Assembly (NCBI GenBank): GCA_963971285.1
Contig: OZ020258.1
Coordinates: forward strand, 10,932,614-10,996,613
Direction of reading: 5' to 3'
Length of the DNA stretch: 64,000 bases
Source of the DNA: Astropecten irregularis
Taxonomy: Eukaryota > Echinodermata > Asteroidea > Paxillosida > Astropectinidae
The first letter of the stretch is position 1. The number at the start of each line of letters is the position of its first letter. Of this stretch, positions 11,100 to 21,482 are shown piece after piece. The position numbers and the translations under genes are program-made. The notes under the pieces are model-generated. The model did no database searches. It was not told the origin of the DNA and was given only the letters and a program-made list of their open reading frames with translations.

Positions 11100-13017
11100 G
11101 TAAAAATATTCATTGTTACTGATTTTTAACTCTCCATGCTATCTCAAATCTGCAACAAGATCTGGTGCAGACGTTTGCTTTTTTTCTTTTAAATCAGTTG
11201 TTTAAACTTCCATCTTTTTTGTTCAATCTCTTTGTGTGAGTTACAAAAGTATTCAGGCCTTTTTATTTCTGAAAGAGCGAGCGCCAAGTCCTTACTTTTG
11301 GAATCTCACGTTCGAGAGCCTCCCTTTCTGGGTGAGGCTGGAAAAAAAAAATCAACGTCCTTTCCCACCTTTTGGTCTTTGGGTAGATTCAATGATAGTA
11401 TTTGCCGGGTAATGAGAGCAAATCGGGGATTACAAAACCTCTCTCGCTCTGCACTGAGGAAGTCTTGGGGCCCGATAGCATAGTTTGGACATCCCAGCCA
11501 CTTCAGACGTGACGTCTGTCCTGGGGAAATGTGCTAATCCTTGGTTTCGTTTGCCAATTAGGAGGTAATTAGGGGTCAACTTCAAGCATGACAACTTTGG
11601 AGGAGAGGAGAGGTATGGTATAATCCGCAACATATGACAAAGCCACTAGTACTGGAGTTTGCCGAGGACAAGCTCCAGTGTGTTATTAGCGTCACAATTC
11701 TTACTTGGACATTTTACTTGATTCTTAACTATTGAAAAATGAACAAAAAAGACAAATTGACTGGAGCGGGAACTAAATTGCCAACCTCAAAAAGGAAATC
11801 AGTGAAATCTACAAGTCTACTTTCTCCTACTGTCTGATAGCAAACATTTTTTTGATACTGTTTTCAGGCTCACCATAAAAAAAGTCATGTACCCAAATTA
11901 TTTCAAACAGATTTTCGTTTTAGTTTGTTCAAATATTATCATACTTATAAGTTTGGATTTTAATTCATTTACAAGTTCAACTTCTCATATTACAGACATA
12001 TCATAGAAATGAACGTAATTCTGTTTTCATGGGGGTTTGTTTCAAATTTTTTTCCAAAATATATTACTTCCCTCTCATGCTTAGTGAAAACCATGACAAC
12101 AAAAAAAGTCAACTGTAGGGCTACATTTTAATACAAACATAACAAAAAACATAGGATGAATATTAAAAAATATGTATAATAAAAAATTGCATAAAAAAAA
12201 AATAATACTCCAAAAATGATGAGAACCAGTGATTATAGCTAAATGGATCTGATGACGTCTTTATAGCTGGTTCCCTTTAAATCTGAGTCACCTTAAATCA
12301 CACAGTTCTGAACTTATTGTTTCTGTGACCTCAAGCGAATGGGGGTCACTAAATGAGGGGGTGGGGGAGGCTGGGAACCACTTTTAGTCAGTCAGACAGA
12401 CTAATCAGGGCAATGACTATCAGGGAGAAGTGATATGAGTATTGTGTCTGGAAACTCCAGAAAAAGATGGTCATTTGTGATTAAAAAAAACTTCACTGCA
12501 TTTTGCACTTCATATTTTGCCCCATTCCAAGATTTTATGGACTTCTTTGTACTGTACATAGGAGCATATTGCTACAATGTCACATTGTAATAAATAAAGG
12601 AGAAAATTACAAACACAACTTTCCTACAGATTCTGACATCCATATTTGATATTAAGACATGTTTTTTAAGAATGCTGTCTGTCATCTGTCGATGTGAACA
12701 ACCTTTTGTAGAAAGTAAGTGTCGTACTATACTGGTGCGTGCTTAAAACCTCGGTGGCTATAGCCTTCACTGCACCAGGCATGGCTAAGTGCAAACTCAT
12801 GTTAAAAGGCCTAACGCTTCAGAGTCCATTATAATGAACCGTACATCTTAATTAATCATGTCTGGATATTGTGTTAAACCCTGTCGAGGCCGCGTACGCA
12901 CGGACAAGCTTCGCGGGTGACTCAGAAAAAAAAAAATTGCCGAGGCGAACATGTGAACTGGCTTTGAGAATCTAACACTCTCAAACTGCCAAAATAATAT
13001 TCACACCCTATTTTTTT
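11100..13017. other. Unassigned AT-rich stretch
   Basis: 11230-11650 has mixed composition with short open frames on both strands. 11700-12300 is strongly AT-rich. 12360-12440 is G-rich. No exon with both splice signals and no recognised repeat. Confidence 0.35.
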
Positions 13018-13037
13018 TTCTCTCTCTCTCTCTCTAG
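13018..13037 (+). repeat. (TC)n microsatellite
   Basis: A TC dinucleotide run of about ten units directly follows a T9 tract. Confidence 0.9.
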
Positions 13038-14119
13038 ATTGTAGACGCAAATTCAGGGCCCTGTACTTTCTTTTTTGTGATATCGTTTTCCGCTCGCGAG
13101 ACTTGGTTGGCTTCATAAAAGCGTTAAATTTTCATCGGCGAGGCATGGATAATGAATCTTGGGTTAAGGACGGCATCTGCGCGCACGTGTGCACGATGGT
13201 TTAGGCCAATTTGCTCATCGGCATTTTAGTTACGTTTTTACAAGATTTGCTGTTTTTTTTTAAGGGATTCTGGGAATGATCAGGGAGGTTTGCAAAAATT
13301 GGCTGGCAGGTGTGGGGGGCTAGGATCGTTGTCTGGCAGTGGAAAGTTTCGGGGTAGCATTATTAATGGACTAGACATGTGGAATACACATTTCTGACAA
13401 GATATTGAAATGTAGTCATTTGTCACGGAGCCTTTTTGAACGGTCTTCATGAAACAAAAAAAACAGATGCTTTTAAAAATCTCTGATTCTGGGGCAGACT
13501 GTGAACATAAAACCAGTTCAGTCACAGCGGCCATGTTAGGTCAAGCTCCCCGGGGACAAATACAGAAACAACATGAAGCTGATTCCCACAACTTTTGGCA
13601 CCAGACTAATTTTGATCTCGAAACATGTAAGATTTGGAATTCAGAAGAAACTCCAAAAGGTTGTTGTTTGATAAATCTCTGATACCTCTTTGAAAGCCAC
13701 AATGGATTCCAAGAGCTTTATATAGTTGGTGAAATGCCAGACAGATTTTTTTGGTTTCTGTCTCAGAAGCTTTCTCCAGACCATCCCTTCTCCGGAGCAC
13801 AGGCAACGTGAGGAAGTGCTCGCTGCATAGACATTTGTGTTAATGGGAAGAAGCAATAACTAGCAACCGCTCATTGTCACTTCCCAGCAAATTTTCCCCC
13901 TCCGCTTTGGCTTAAGCTAAGCGGGCAGGGCAAGTGCGGGAGGAAAGGTATAAGGGGTAAAGAGAAATTAAAACAGAAAAAAAAATGGCAAGGTGTGTAG
14001 CTAGAGACTTGAGCTGTACATACTAGGGTTTAGAAGTCTGAACCGGGAGAAGGGAGGGGGGAGGTCGGTGGAAAACCGGGTTTTTTGTTTGGCAGCCAGG
14101 ATGGGTGGAGGGGGAAAGA
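13038..14119. other. Mixed-complexity spacer
   Basis: Contains CpG-bearing words around 12890-13200 and a GC-rich patch at 13880-14090 (CCCCCTCCGCTTTGGCTTAAG) just upstream of the TATA-like site at 14125. Several short frames are open, but none is supported. Confidence 0.3.
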
Positions 14120-14395
14120 AAGGACTATAAGTAGAACGGTGAGCAGCGGTTGGAGGAAATTTCCTTCTTTTTTTTTGTCTTTCTTCATTGAAAGGAGGGG
14201 TTTAAGCTAATATATAACAGACCTGCAGGGTTCATTTGGAGCTCATTTGGGAGATTGGTTCAAACGGCGCCTGGGACAAGTGGACATGATACGATACGCC
14301 TCCATTCTAAGGTAGGATGGTTGGCCGTAATACTCGCGGGACTGTGCGCGCGATACGCCTAGGTGACAGAGACTGGTGGAAGGTGTTGACCAAAA
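14120..14395 (+). promoter_or_regulatory. Candidate promoter with first exon
   Basis: A TATA-like GGACTATAAGTAGAACGG at 14121-14138 is preceded by a GC-rich patch and followed, about 100-250 bp on, by possible donors: CTAAG before GTAGGA (14312) and CAAAAG before GTGAGT (14396, strong). From the acceptor-like AG at 14219-14220 to 14311 one frame is open (LQGSFGAHLGDWFKRRLG and onward). It is not recognisable, and the segment may be 5' untranslated. Confidence 0.22.
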
Positions 14396-14613
14396 GGTGA
14401 GTGTAAAACTGTCTGCCGCCAAATTCATGCTCAACTATCCTCCCTGGGGAGTGCAGAAGCCATTCATCTTTCAGAGGGAACCTCTAAAGCCACTAGGTAC
14501 TTACTGATATCTTACTTTATAAACAGCTCTTTCATTCAAGCTTGTCATGAAATAAATATTCATTGTCAGCTTCTAACAAGTGAACTTTATCTTTTTCTTA
14601 TTTCTCAAAACAG

Positions 14614-14703
14614 GGCTTTCTGTTCTAGTTTAAGAAGGCACAAAGAAAGGGACCCAGCAGTCCGCAGAAACTACATGTGAATTTGCATTCTGACCTCTTC
14701 AAG
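14614..14703 (+). ncRNA. Candidate non-coding exon
   Basis: The pyrimidine-rich acceptor (CTTTTTCTTATTTCTC then AAAACAG) and the donor CAAG before GTACAT delimit 90 nt with stops in all three frames. It would fit a second 5'-untranslated or lncRNA exon behind the candidate at 14120-14395. Splice signals are the only evidence. Confidence 0.2.
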
Positions 14704-14971
14704 GTACATAATTCTTTTCAAAAGAATCTCCCAATGAGGGTATAAAAAGTGAGCAGCAAAGACATGGAAAAGCTTGGTTCTGCAATGAACACTGATCGGG
14801 ATATTCTTCAGCTGATCGACTTGGGGTATAATCTCTGAGCAGGGATCTACCCCGAACGAAGGATACACTTGAAAGTCTCATTGACAAGACATGCTTCCTT
14901 ACTATTCCATAGTCACGGCAATGTAGTCATATGGAATGTAAAGAAGTATGTATTGTTACGGGGCAATAACA

Positions 14972-15225
14972 TCAGTCGGCAGCATCGGTCAAAGGTAGCA
15001 GTCTATAGTAGCAGTCAATAGTAGCAGTCAATAGTAGCAGTCAATAGTAGCAGTCAATAGCATCAGTCAATAGTAGCAGTCATTTGCATCAGTCAATAGC
15101 ATCAGTCAATAGTAGCAGTCAATAGTAGAAGTCAATAGTAGCAGTCAATAGTAGCAGTCATTTGCATCAGCAGTCAATAGCATCAGTCAATAGCTTCAGT
15201 CAATATCATCAGTTAATAGCATTTT
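14972..15225. repeat. 13-bp minisatellite
   Basis: About 18 imperfect copies of AGTCAATAGTAGC, with variants AGTCAATAGCATC and AGTCATTTGCATC. The variants are interspersed rather than clustered, which suggests repeated local reshuffling. Confidence 0.9.
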
Positions 15226-15272
15226 TACACATTTGTTTAGACTTAATAGAACATATCAATATTAAAGGTATG

Positions 15273-15649
15273 TTAAAGGTAGTATCATACTTTGGTAGGA
15301 AACCAAAACAGAAATGTTCACAGATTTACCTATAACTTACAGGGTATGAAGATGGTCGGATAGTAGTGAACATATCGTTAGCAATTTTTAGCCTGAAATG
15401 GTGTATGTATCCAGAAAAGTCTAAAACCAGTGACCAAAAACAATTTTGATCTTGAAAAATCCAACACCAAAAAACAGTCAGCGAAAAGATTTTTAAAATA
15501 CTGTGGGCATTTTCCACTATTTTCTTTACAAAGTGGGCACCGTATGGGACGGGAAATTTCACAGATGACTGTTACTGTATCTGTCTTGTTATTTTTGCCC
15601 ATGATTCTGCATTTCTTTGACAAATACCAAAGTATGATAATACCTTTAA
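15273..15649 (+). mobile_element. MITE family A, full length
   Basis: TTAA at 15273-15276 and 15646-15649. A second copy of the first bases (ATTAAAGGTATG) lies directly upstream at 15261-15272. The X half, a moderately diverged centre and the Y half are all present. Confidence 0.87.
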
Positions 15650-16017
15650 ATGTCAATGTAAAATGATGTGACTAATAAATTGTGAGATAGCTCAAACTCC
15701 TCCTTCACACTTGAAAACAGTGTGCAGGTAAACAATTAAAAAATCCAAGTGAATTTTACCATTATATAAAAAGTCTTTTTGTATACAAGATGTAATCTAG
15801 CCAATTTGCTCTCCTAAAATAAATAGGAAACTATTATTAAAGGGAATATCAAGAAAAACAAATATTGATGCATTATCCTCCTTCTTTGTGCATGTGTGTT
15901 ACTTATATTTCTTGATAAAATGATCCTTGGGATATAGCCATATGTGAGTGGTTTCATGGCGTCTTACTGCCAAATAAACATACATAATGAACTATTAATA
16001 GGGAAATAACCAACATA
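15650..16017. other. Unassigned AT-rich spacer
   Basis: No gene or recognised repeat before the tRNA-like sequence. Confidence 0.4.
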
Positions 16018-16087
16018 GGGCTAGGTAGCTCAGTCGGTAGAGCACCTGTACGGTGTTCGGGATGTCGCGGGTTCGAATCCAGCTCCA
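16018..16087 (+). tRNA. tRNA-like Pol III promoter head, degenerate
   Basis: The D-arm/A-box and T-arm/B-box words are excellent. The anticodon arm is poor (a CCTG/CGGG stem with an oversized loop), so a functional tRNA is unlikely and a SINE head is the better reading. Confidence 0.5.
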
Positions 16088-16222
16088 TTCAATTTGTCTT
16101 TGTTCACTATTCAATGACTTTAAATTCCGTCAGTTTCCCTTGTGGTTATTTGATGATTAATATTTCTTTGATATTCTACATGTGTATTGAATAATTGGAC
16201 AATTATCTCGGACAAAACCATA

Positions 16223-16272
16223 TAGGTCTCCTGATGAGGACTAGAGCAGACTAGTCGAAACGTTGAGACCTA
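16223..16272 (+). ncRNA. Minimal type I hammerhead ribozyme motif
   Basis: Stem I is TAGGTCTC paired with GAGACCTA (8 bp, perfect). Next comes the core CTGATGA, stem II GACTAG/CTAGTC (6 bp, loop AGCAGA), then GAAA. Stem III would be a single A-U pair in one molecule, but ACGT is self-complementary, so two molecules could form a 4-bp stem III, as in known dimeric hammerheads. The predicted cleavage triplet is GTT, which fits the NUH rule. One extra G lies at the base of stem II. Similar motifs occur in Penelope-like elements and related repeats. Activity is untested. Confidence 0.5.
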
Positions 16273-16419
16273 ATTGCGAGAAGTGCGAACGATATAGAAG
16301 GGCGAACGATATAGAAGTGCGAAAGTACGAACGATTATTACATGGTGTTTCCGCAAACCGATCCACATACCAATTGTCACCATGCAAAGCCTCAAATCTT
16401 TCTTAATATCATATAGATT

Positions 16420-16680
16420 AACCCTAACCGTCTGCACCTCCCATACAAGACAAGAGCTGCTTACCACACACTACCACAGTCTCCACAGGGGGACTGGATC
16501 ATAAACCCTAACCCTCAGCACCTACTTCACAAGATAAGAGCTACTTACCACACACTACCACAGTCTCCACAGGGGAACTTAACCCTAACCCTCTACACCT
16601 ATACCACACAAGACAAGAGCTTCTTACCACACACTACCACAGTCTCCAATAGGGGGGGGGACTGGATCCTAAACCATGCA
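16420..16680 (+). repeat. About 80-bp tandem repeat with CCCTAA words
   Basis: Three units start AACCCTAACC at 16420, 16504 and 16581. Each continues with GCACCT, ACAAGA-AAGAGCT and ACCACACACTACCACAGTCT before a G run. The spacing is 84 and 77 bp. Confidence 0.8.
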
Positions 16681-16848
16681 TTACCACACAAACCACACTG
16701 TGAATTGTATTGTGGTATTCAGGATACCACACTTACCACAGGACAAACCATGCTTGATATGGAGGTTGGTAATTAATGTACATGTATGACTGAAATTTCC
16801 AACACTGTTTAAAAGCCCTATGACAGCTGTCGTGATTCATATCAACAT

Positions 16849-17158
16849 TTAAAGGTACAGTACAAGATTGGTAACATACCCAAACACAAATGTTCACAGA
16901 TTTACGTACAACTTTCAGGATATGAAGATTGGTGCTGGTAGAAACATACCGGCTGAAATGCTGTAATATATCCAGAAAGTAGTCAATTAATGACCAAAAA
17001 CAGTTCTGATTTCGGGAGCATTTTTTCACCTTTTCTACACTTCCCGGTGATGATATAAGCTGAACATTTCACAGGTTTGGTTTTAATCCATGACAAATCA
17101 ACTTATAAACAGTCTGTGCTATTCTATCACCTTTACCAATCCTGTAATATGCCTTTAA
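16849..17158 (+). mobile_element. MITE family B variant (X plus V halves)
   Basis: TTAA at 16849-16852 and 17155-17158. The left end AGGTACAGTACAAGATTGG and the X half are typical of B. The right half is a different version (ATGACAAATCAACTTATAAAC, ATTCTATCACCTTTACC) shared only with the copy at 50399. Confidence 0.82.
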
Positions 17159-17517
17159 GACAAGTCACAGAATTCGGAAGCCCTGCTGTGGCCACATTCG
17201 TGCCCAAGGATATCAACCTTTGACCTTTTTAGGCCACATGACCCAAGGCCATAATTTATAGTGCTTGCCCAGTGGGTAATATTGCATATATACTGATCAG
17301 CAGAGGACCAGTTGCAATTAGCAATTAAGACAAAGCATGAAATATTGGTTGGTCACCGGTTTCTATTAATTTTGGTCTCAACAAAACTACAGGGTCCTTG
17401 TACTAGATTTCACAAAACTTTCAGATTCTTAGCCTAGATTTTCAAGTAATTGGCGTGTAACAACTGAAAAGATCCAGTATTTTGCAACATTCTTTCTTCA
17501 TTTTTTGGGAGGAACGC
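17159..17517. other. Unassigned spacer
   Basis: No gene or recognised repeat before the minisatellite. Confidence 0.4.
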
Positions 17518-17965
17518 TCAAGCCCAGGGGCACCAAGGCAATGACCAAGGGCACCAAGGCAATAACTAGGGGCACCAAGGCAATGACCAGGTATGCCAAG
17601 GCAATGACCAGGGCCACCATGCAATGCAATGACCAGGAGCACCAAAGCAATGACCAGGGGCACCAAGGCAATGACTAGGGGCACCAAGGCAATGACCAGG
17701 GGCACCATGCAATGCAATGACCAGGGGCACCAACTGATGCAATGACCAGGGGCACCAAGGCAATGACCAGGGGCACCAAGGCAATGGCCAGGGGCACCAA
17801 GGCAATGACCAGGGGCACCAAAGCAATGACCAGGGGCACCAAGGCAATGACTAGGGACACCAAGGCAATGACTAGGGGCACCAAGGCAATGACCAGGAGC
17901 ACCAAAGCAATGTCTTGGGCACCAAGGCAATGACCAGGGGCACCAATGCAATGAACAAGGGCACC
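17518..17965. repeat. 21-bp minisatellite, open in several frames
   Basis: About 20 units of GGGGCACCAAGGCAATGACCA with point variants and a few length variants (GGGCACCATGCAATGCAATG). Because 21 is a multiple of three and the unit has no stop in several frames, it yields heptad-repeat peptides on both strands (PGHCLGA, PLVIALV and PWSLPWC on minus; GTKAMTR on plus). The 169-codon minus frame at 17442-17951 is this artefact. Diverged units trail on to about 18140. Confidence 0.92.
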
Positions 17966-18825
17966 ATCAAAGGCGCATTGAGAGAATGTTCAGGAGCATG
18001 AAGGTAATGACCAAGGGCACCAGTGATCATTGGCATCAAGACAATAGCTTGAGCACACATTGAAAAATACCAAAGGCACCTAGATACACAGTGACCAGGG
18101 GCACTAATGATTACAGTCAAGAGCATCAAGGCAATAGTTGTCAATACCTCATCCCAAAGCCTTCAGCTTAAAAATACTATCTACATTTGAAGTCAATCAT
18201 GCACACAATGTGTAAAGTGCGCCCTCGCCTGACAAAAAAAAGGAACATTTTGCCAATAATTCTCAGGATCCTGTCCCAATCGCAGGGCCAGCCTGGTCTC
18301 TGGGGAACAGTCCCTGGGTCAAAGGTTAAACTGGAAGTAAGGTAACTCCTGCTGACATCCGACTTGGAGCCAGCAGGCTAGTGTTTCAGAGGTCTAAACT
18401 AAAGGTCGTCCCCTAAGAACGCAGCATAATGAATCTTAATAAGACCATGGGTTAAGTTCAGACAGATGCTCATCATGCAAAAAATCTTGCTTGGAACCAA
18501 AAGTTTTGCTTATAATGATACTTTATAAAAGAGAAAGGCTCAATACAGAACTGACATCTTACTGTCAACAGAGGGCGCTATCATCCCACCCCAAGTCTCA
18601 ACACACTGATTAATGTACACATGCGCGTAGATGAGATCAGCGGTTCTCAACAATCATTTGGCCACACGAAGCTCTTGAATCAAGATTTCAAACATCGCCC
18701 TCTTGTGGCCATATGTGGCCAATGTTTTGGGAAGTATAAACCCACACAACATGGTGTTAAAGTGATGATGTTATTGGGGGGTATTACGTGATATTGCACA
18801 AGCACTGTTGTTTGTGACAAGAAGT
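17966..18825. other. Spacer with diverged repeat tail
   Basis: 17966-18140 holds decayed units of the 21-bp minisatellite (GGGCACC, AAGGCAAT words). The rest is mixed sequence with words such as AGAGGGCGCTATC and CATCGCCCTCTTGTGGCC. No gene was seen. Confidence 0.4.
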
Positions 18826-18892
18826 TGGGGGAGGGGGGAGGGGGGAGGGGGGGAGGGGGGAGGGGGGGAGGGGGGAGTGTGGCGGGGGGTGG
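18826..18892 (+). repeat. G-tract array (GGGGGGA)n
   Basis: Alternating G5-G7 and single A over 60 bp has high G-quadruplex potential. It lies about 60 bp upstream of the short ATG frames at 18951. Confidence 0.85.
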
Positions 18893-18950
18893 AATGAATC
18901 GTGTTTTTTTTTCTAGCTGACGTAACGTTTTTTAACCATAAACTAAAGCC

Positions 18951-19073
18951 ATGGATATCGATGACAAGAATCATACAAAGGGTTGCCGTTCCCCGTTTGC
19001 CGTTCACAATTCAATGCAGTCCCTAGGCCATGTCCAGCGCCGAGCCGAGTGTTTACGACAGCGACGCCGTTGA
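18951..19073 (+). CDS. Short ORF, 40 codons, unknown
   Basis: ATG in a strong Kozak context (AAAGCCATGG). It starts MDIDDKNHTKGCRSPFAVHN and ends in an arginine-rich tail before TGA. The patch is CpG-rich and unlike its AT-rich neighbours. CRSPFAV is loosely like short repression motifs in homeodomain proteins, but at 40 codons this is not evidence. It overlaps another ATG frame at 19030. It may be an upstream ORF or part of an unrecognised first exon. Confidence 0.2.
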   Translation: MDIDDKNHTKGCRSPFAVHNSMQSLGHVQRRAECLRQRRR

Positions 19074-19119
19074 CAAGATGACGTACATGTGTCACAGGAT
19101 CCTGCTCGGCGTGTCATAA
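19030..19119 (+). CDS. Short ORF, 29 codons, unknown
   Basis: ATG in a GGCC context. The frame begins MSSAEPSVYDSDAVDKMTYM and ends HRILLGVS before TAA. The composition is protein-like (acidic, then hydrophobic). It overlaps the 18951 frame in another phase. There is no good donor inside it, so it is either a small ORF or chance. Confidence 0.18.
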   Translation: MSSAEPSVYDSDAVDKMTYMCHRILLGVS

Positions 19120-19768
19120 CAATCAAAGCCTGTGTTGTTTGGAGGGATTACGTACAAAATACACGTGTTTTTCAACATCGGATCACGGCAGACAAAAGTG
19201 ACCGTGCGGTCAAGAGATATCTGTACATTGTTCCTCAAAGGCCGTTTGAAACTTATTTGTTATTTCATCTGGGCAGATTTTCTTGACGAGGCATCCCCAA
19301 GATTCCATCGAGGAATCAAGTTGAATTAATTACAACAACAACAACAGATGCCTGGGTTCTCTGACGACATAAGAAATGAATGGGGAGGACGAGATACCCA
19401 GCTTGGCGATTCAAATATCGCAGAAGTATCACTACAGTATCAAGTTAATATCATAGAAATGTTACTTAAATATCACCCAAATATTATGTGAAAAATATCT
19501 CCTCCAAAATGCATAACATTAAGCAATCGCCTAATAAAATAATTCTGAATAATGATTTTAACCTCGGAGACATTTCCCCAACCAGAGCATGATTTCAGTG
19601 GGTCGCTGAAGAAAATAAATAAATCGGCTCAGAATAACAAGTCTTGCAAGAGCTGAATTGGCAAAATAAAGTAAATATTTTCCCTCTATTTTGCTTAATA
19701 TCATTTGATCTTCTAAACATTCGCATAGGTTGTTGCAAGCAATATGGTGTAAACTTTATGGGCACTGC
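19120..19768. other. CpG-bearing spacer grading into AT-rich
   Basis: 19120-19330 continues the CpG-richer patch with two overlapping 65-codon frames, neither recognised. 19331-19768 is AT-rich with a short (CAA)n at 19331-19347. Confidence 0.35.
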
Positions 19769-20115
19769 ATAAAGGTAGTATCATACTTTGGTAGCATACC
19801 GAAACAGAAATCTTCACAGATTCACCTATAACATACATGTATAAAGATGGTGATGGTAGAAACATACCGTTAACATTTTTTGCCTGAAATGCTATTTTTT
19901 ATCAAGAAAAAAGTAAACCAATGACCAAAACAATTTTGATATTTCAAAGATAAAAAATGACGGTGAAAAGATCATTAAAATACAGTGGCCATTTTTCACT
20001 GTTTTCTCAAAAAGTGGGCACCATATGGGACTGACAATTTCACAGATGACTGCTACTGTATCTTCCTTGATATTTTGCCAATGAATCTGCATTTCTTTGA
20101 CAAAGGAAATACTTT
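19769..20115 (+). mobile_element. MITE family A, decayed right end
   Basis: The left flank is ATAA in place of TTAA. The X and Y halves are clear (GTGGGCACCATATGGGACTG), but the right end has decayed to ACAAAGGAAATACTTTGATC and no TTAA is found. Confidence 0.8.
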
Positions 20116-21063
20116 GATCTCTGCTTAGTATTTACTAGTAATAGCAGAGAAATTCAGAAAGCAGGTTTTTGTCGATTTCTTTTCTTCCTCAAAAAAGTTC
20201 CAAAATAAAAAAAACAACAACAACCACCACCTGAGATATTATTACATTTTGAACCAGGAGATAACAGGAGTGATAGACAAAAACCAATATTTATAATTAT
20301 TTTGGTTAAGATTTTTTTTCCTATTCGGCCCGATCTAACGCAGAGCAAATATTGAATTCTACGTGAAAATGAAGACGAGTCCGCTGGGTTGCTTTGCACA
20401 GCTAGGTTGCACACCCACAAAACAAACACCGGTGCACGAACCACAAGACTGCCGTCGTGCATTCCTCGCCCATTAGCGGGGAACCCTGCACCAACCCAGT
20501 GACGTTGATTGCTTTCTCAGCCCACGTGAAATCTATCTATCGCATCATGCCCGTACGGATCCCATAGTTAAGTCATAAAATCTCCCCCCAACAAACAGAA
20601 GATCTAAGACAAAAAAAGCCCCCCCCCCCCCCCCAAAAAAAAGCAAAAAAAAAAAGCAAAAATTGCTTGAAGGACGTTACAAGGTTTACGGAACTTTATG
20701 ACGGATCTTGTTTTGGCCAAAACGGAAGGAGGTATTTGTCTCTGGGATGCAGCACACAACATGTTGTCACAACAAGATAGTATTATATCTTGTTTACAGG
20801 AAACAAGATTGGCTTGTATGTGTCCTTCTGTATTAGCGTAAAGTCCATTAACGCACAATTTTTATAAAATAAAAATGGGAGTAAAAAAGGAACAAATCTC
20901 AGTACCCTAATATTAGGCAGTTACATTTATATGATGATCTTAATAATCAGTTTTACCTTGTTCCCAGAGAGAACTGAAGTTCAAATTGGACTAATTAACC
21001 AAGTTTCTGAATTAATAAGGTATCATCTTGTTATTGTTGTTGTTATTATTGTCGTTATTGCTG
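20116..21063. other. Spacer with C18 tract
   Basis: 20617-20634 is an uninterrupted C run between A runs. 20330-20540 is GC-richer with GGTGCACGAACC-type words. No exon is supported. Confidence 0.35.
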
Positions 21064-21423
21064 TTAAAGGTAATATCATACTTTGTTTTTTGTCAAAGAA
21101 ACACAGATTCACAGGCACAAATATCAAGAAAGATGCAGTAACAGTCATCTGTGAAAATTTCAGTCCCATATGGTGCCCAGAATTTTTGAAAACCGTGAAA
21201 ACAGCCACAGTATAAGTATTTTCTCTTTTATTTTTGATCTTTAAAAGATTAACAACAATTTTGGTCACTGGTTTTACTCTTTTCTGGATAAATACAGCAT
21301 TTCAGGCAGAACATTTGTTACTGTATGTTTCTACCATCACCATCTTTATACCCTGTAAGTTATAGGTAATATCTGTGAAGATTTCTGTATTGGTATGCTA
21401 CCAAAGTATGATACTACATTTAA
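21064..21423 (-). mobile_element. MITE family A, inserted in (GTT)n
   Basis: TTAA at 21064-21067 and 21420-21423. It is bordered on both sides by GTT-rich sequence (TTATTGTTGTTGTTATTATTG before, ATGTTGTTGTTAATG after), so it probably inserted into a trinucleotide repeat. Confidence 0.87.
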
Positions 21424-21482
21424 TGTTGTTGTTAATGTTATTGTTGTTGTTGTTATTGTTGTTGCTGCTGTTGTTGTTATTT
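21424..21482 (+). repeat. (GTT)n microsatellite
   Basis: An interrupted GTT/GCT array. It is the right part of a repeat split by the A element at 21064. Confidence 0.8.

Larger units (their letters stand above)
16018..16420 (+). mobile_element. tRNA-headed SINE-like repeat with hammerhead (element G)
   Basis: The head (16018-16087) has a Pol III A box (TAGCTCAGTCGGTAGAGC) and a B box (GGTTCGAATCC), with short acceptor-like pairing of GGGCT and AGCTC. About 135 bp of body leads to the hammerhead-like fold at 16223-16272. The tail contains repeated GAAGTGCGAACGA words and TTTCCGCAAACCGATCCACA. The tail and hammerhead are repeated, inverted, at 45595-45770, which supports a mobile unit. Whether head and tail belong to one element is an inference. 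Confidence 0.5.

Noticed and set aside
14972-15225. Regular repeats that might suggest a CRISPR array
   Set aside because: The 13-bp units follow each other without unique spacers and the genome is eukaryotic. It is a minisatellite.
17442-17951. 169-codon minus-strand frame, longest in the window
   Set aside because: It is produced by the 21-bp minisatellite, which is open in several frames on both strands. No other coding evidence.
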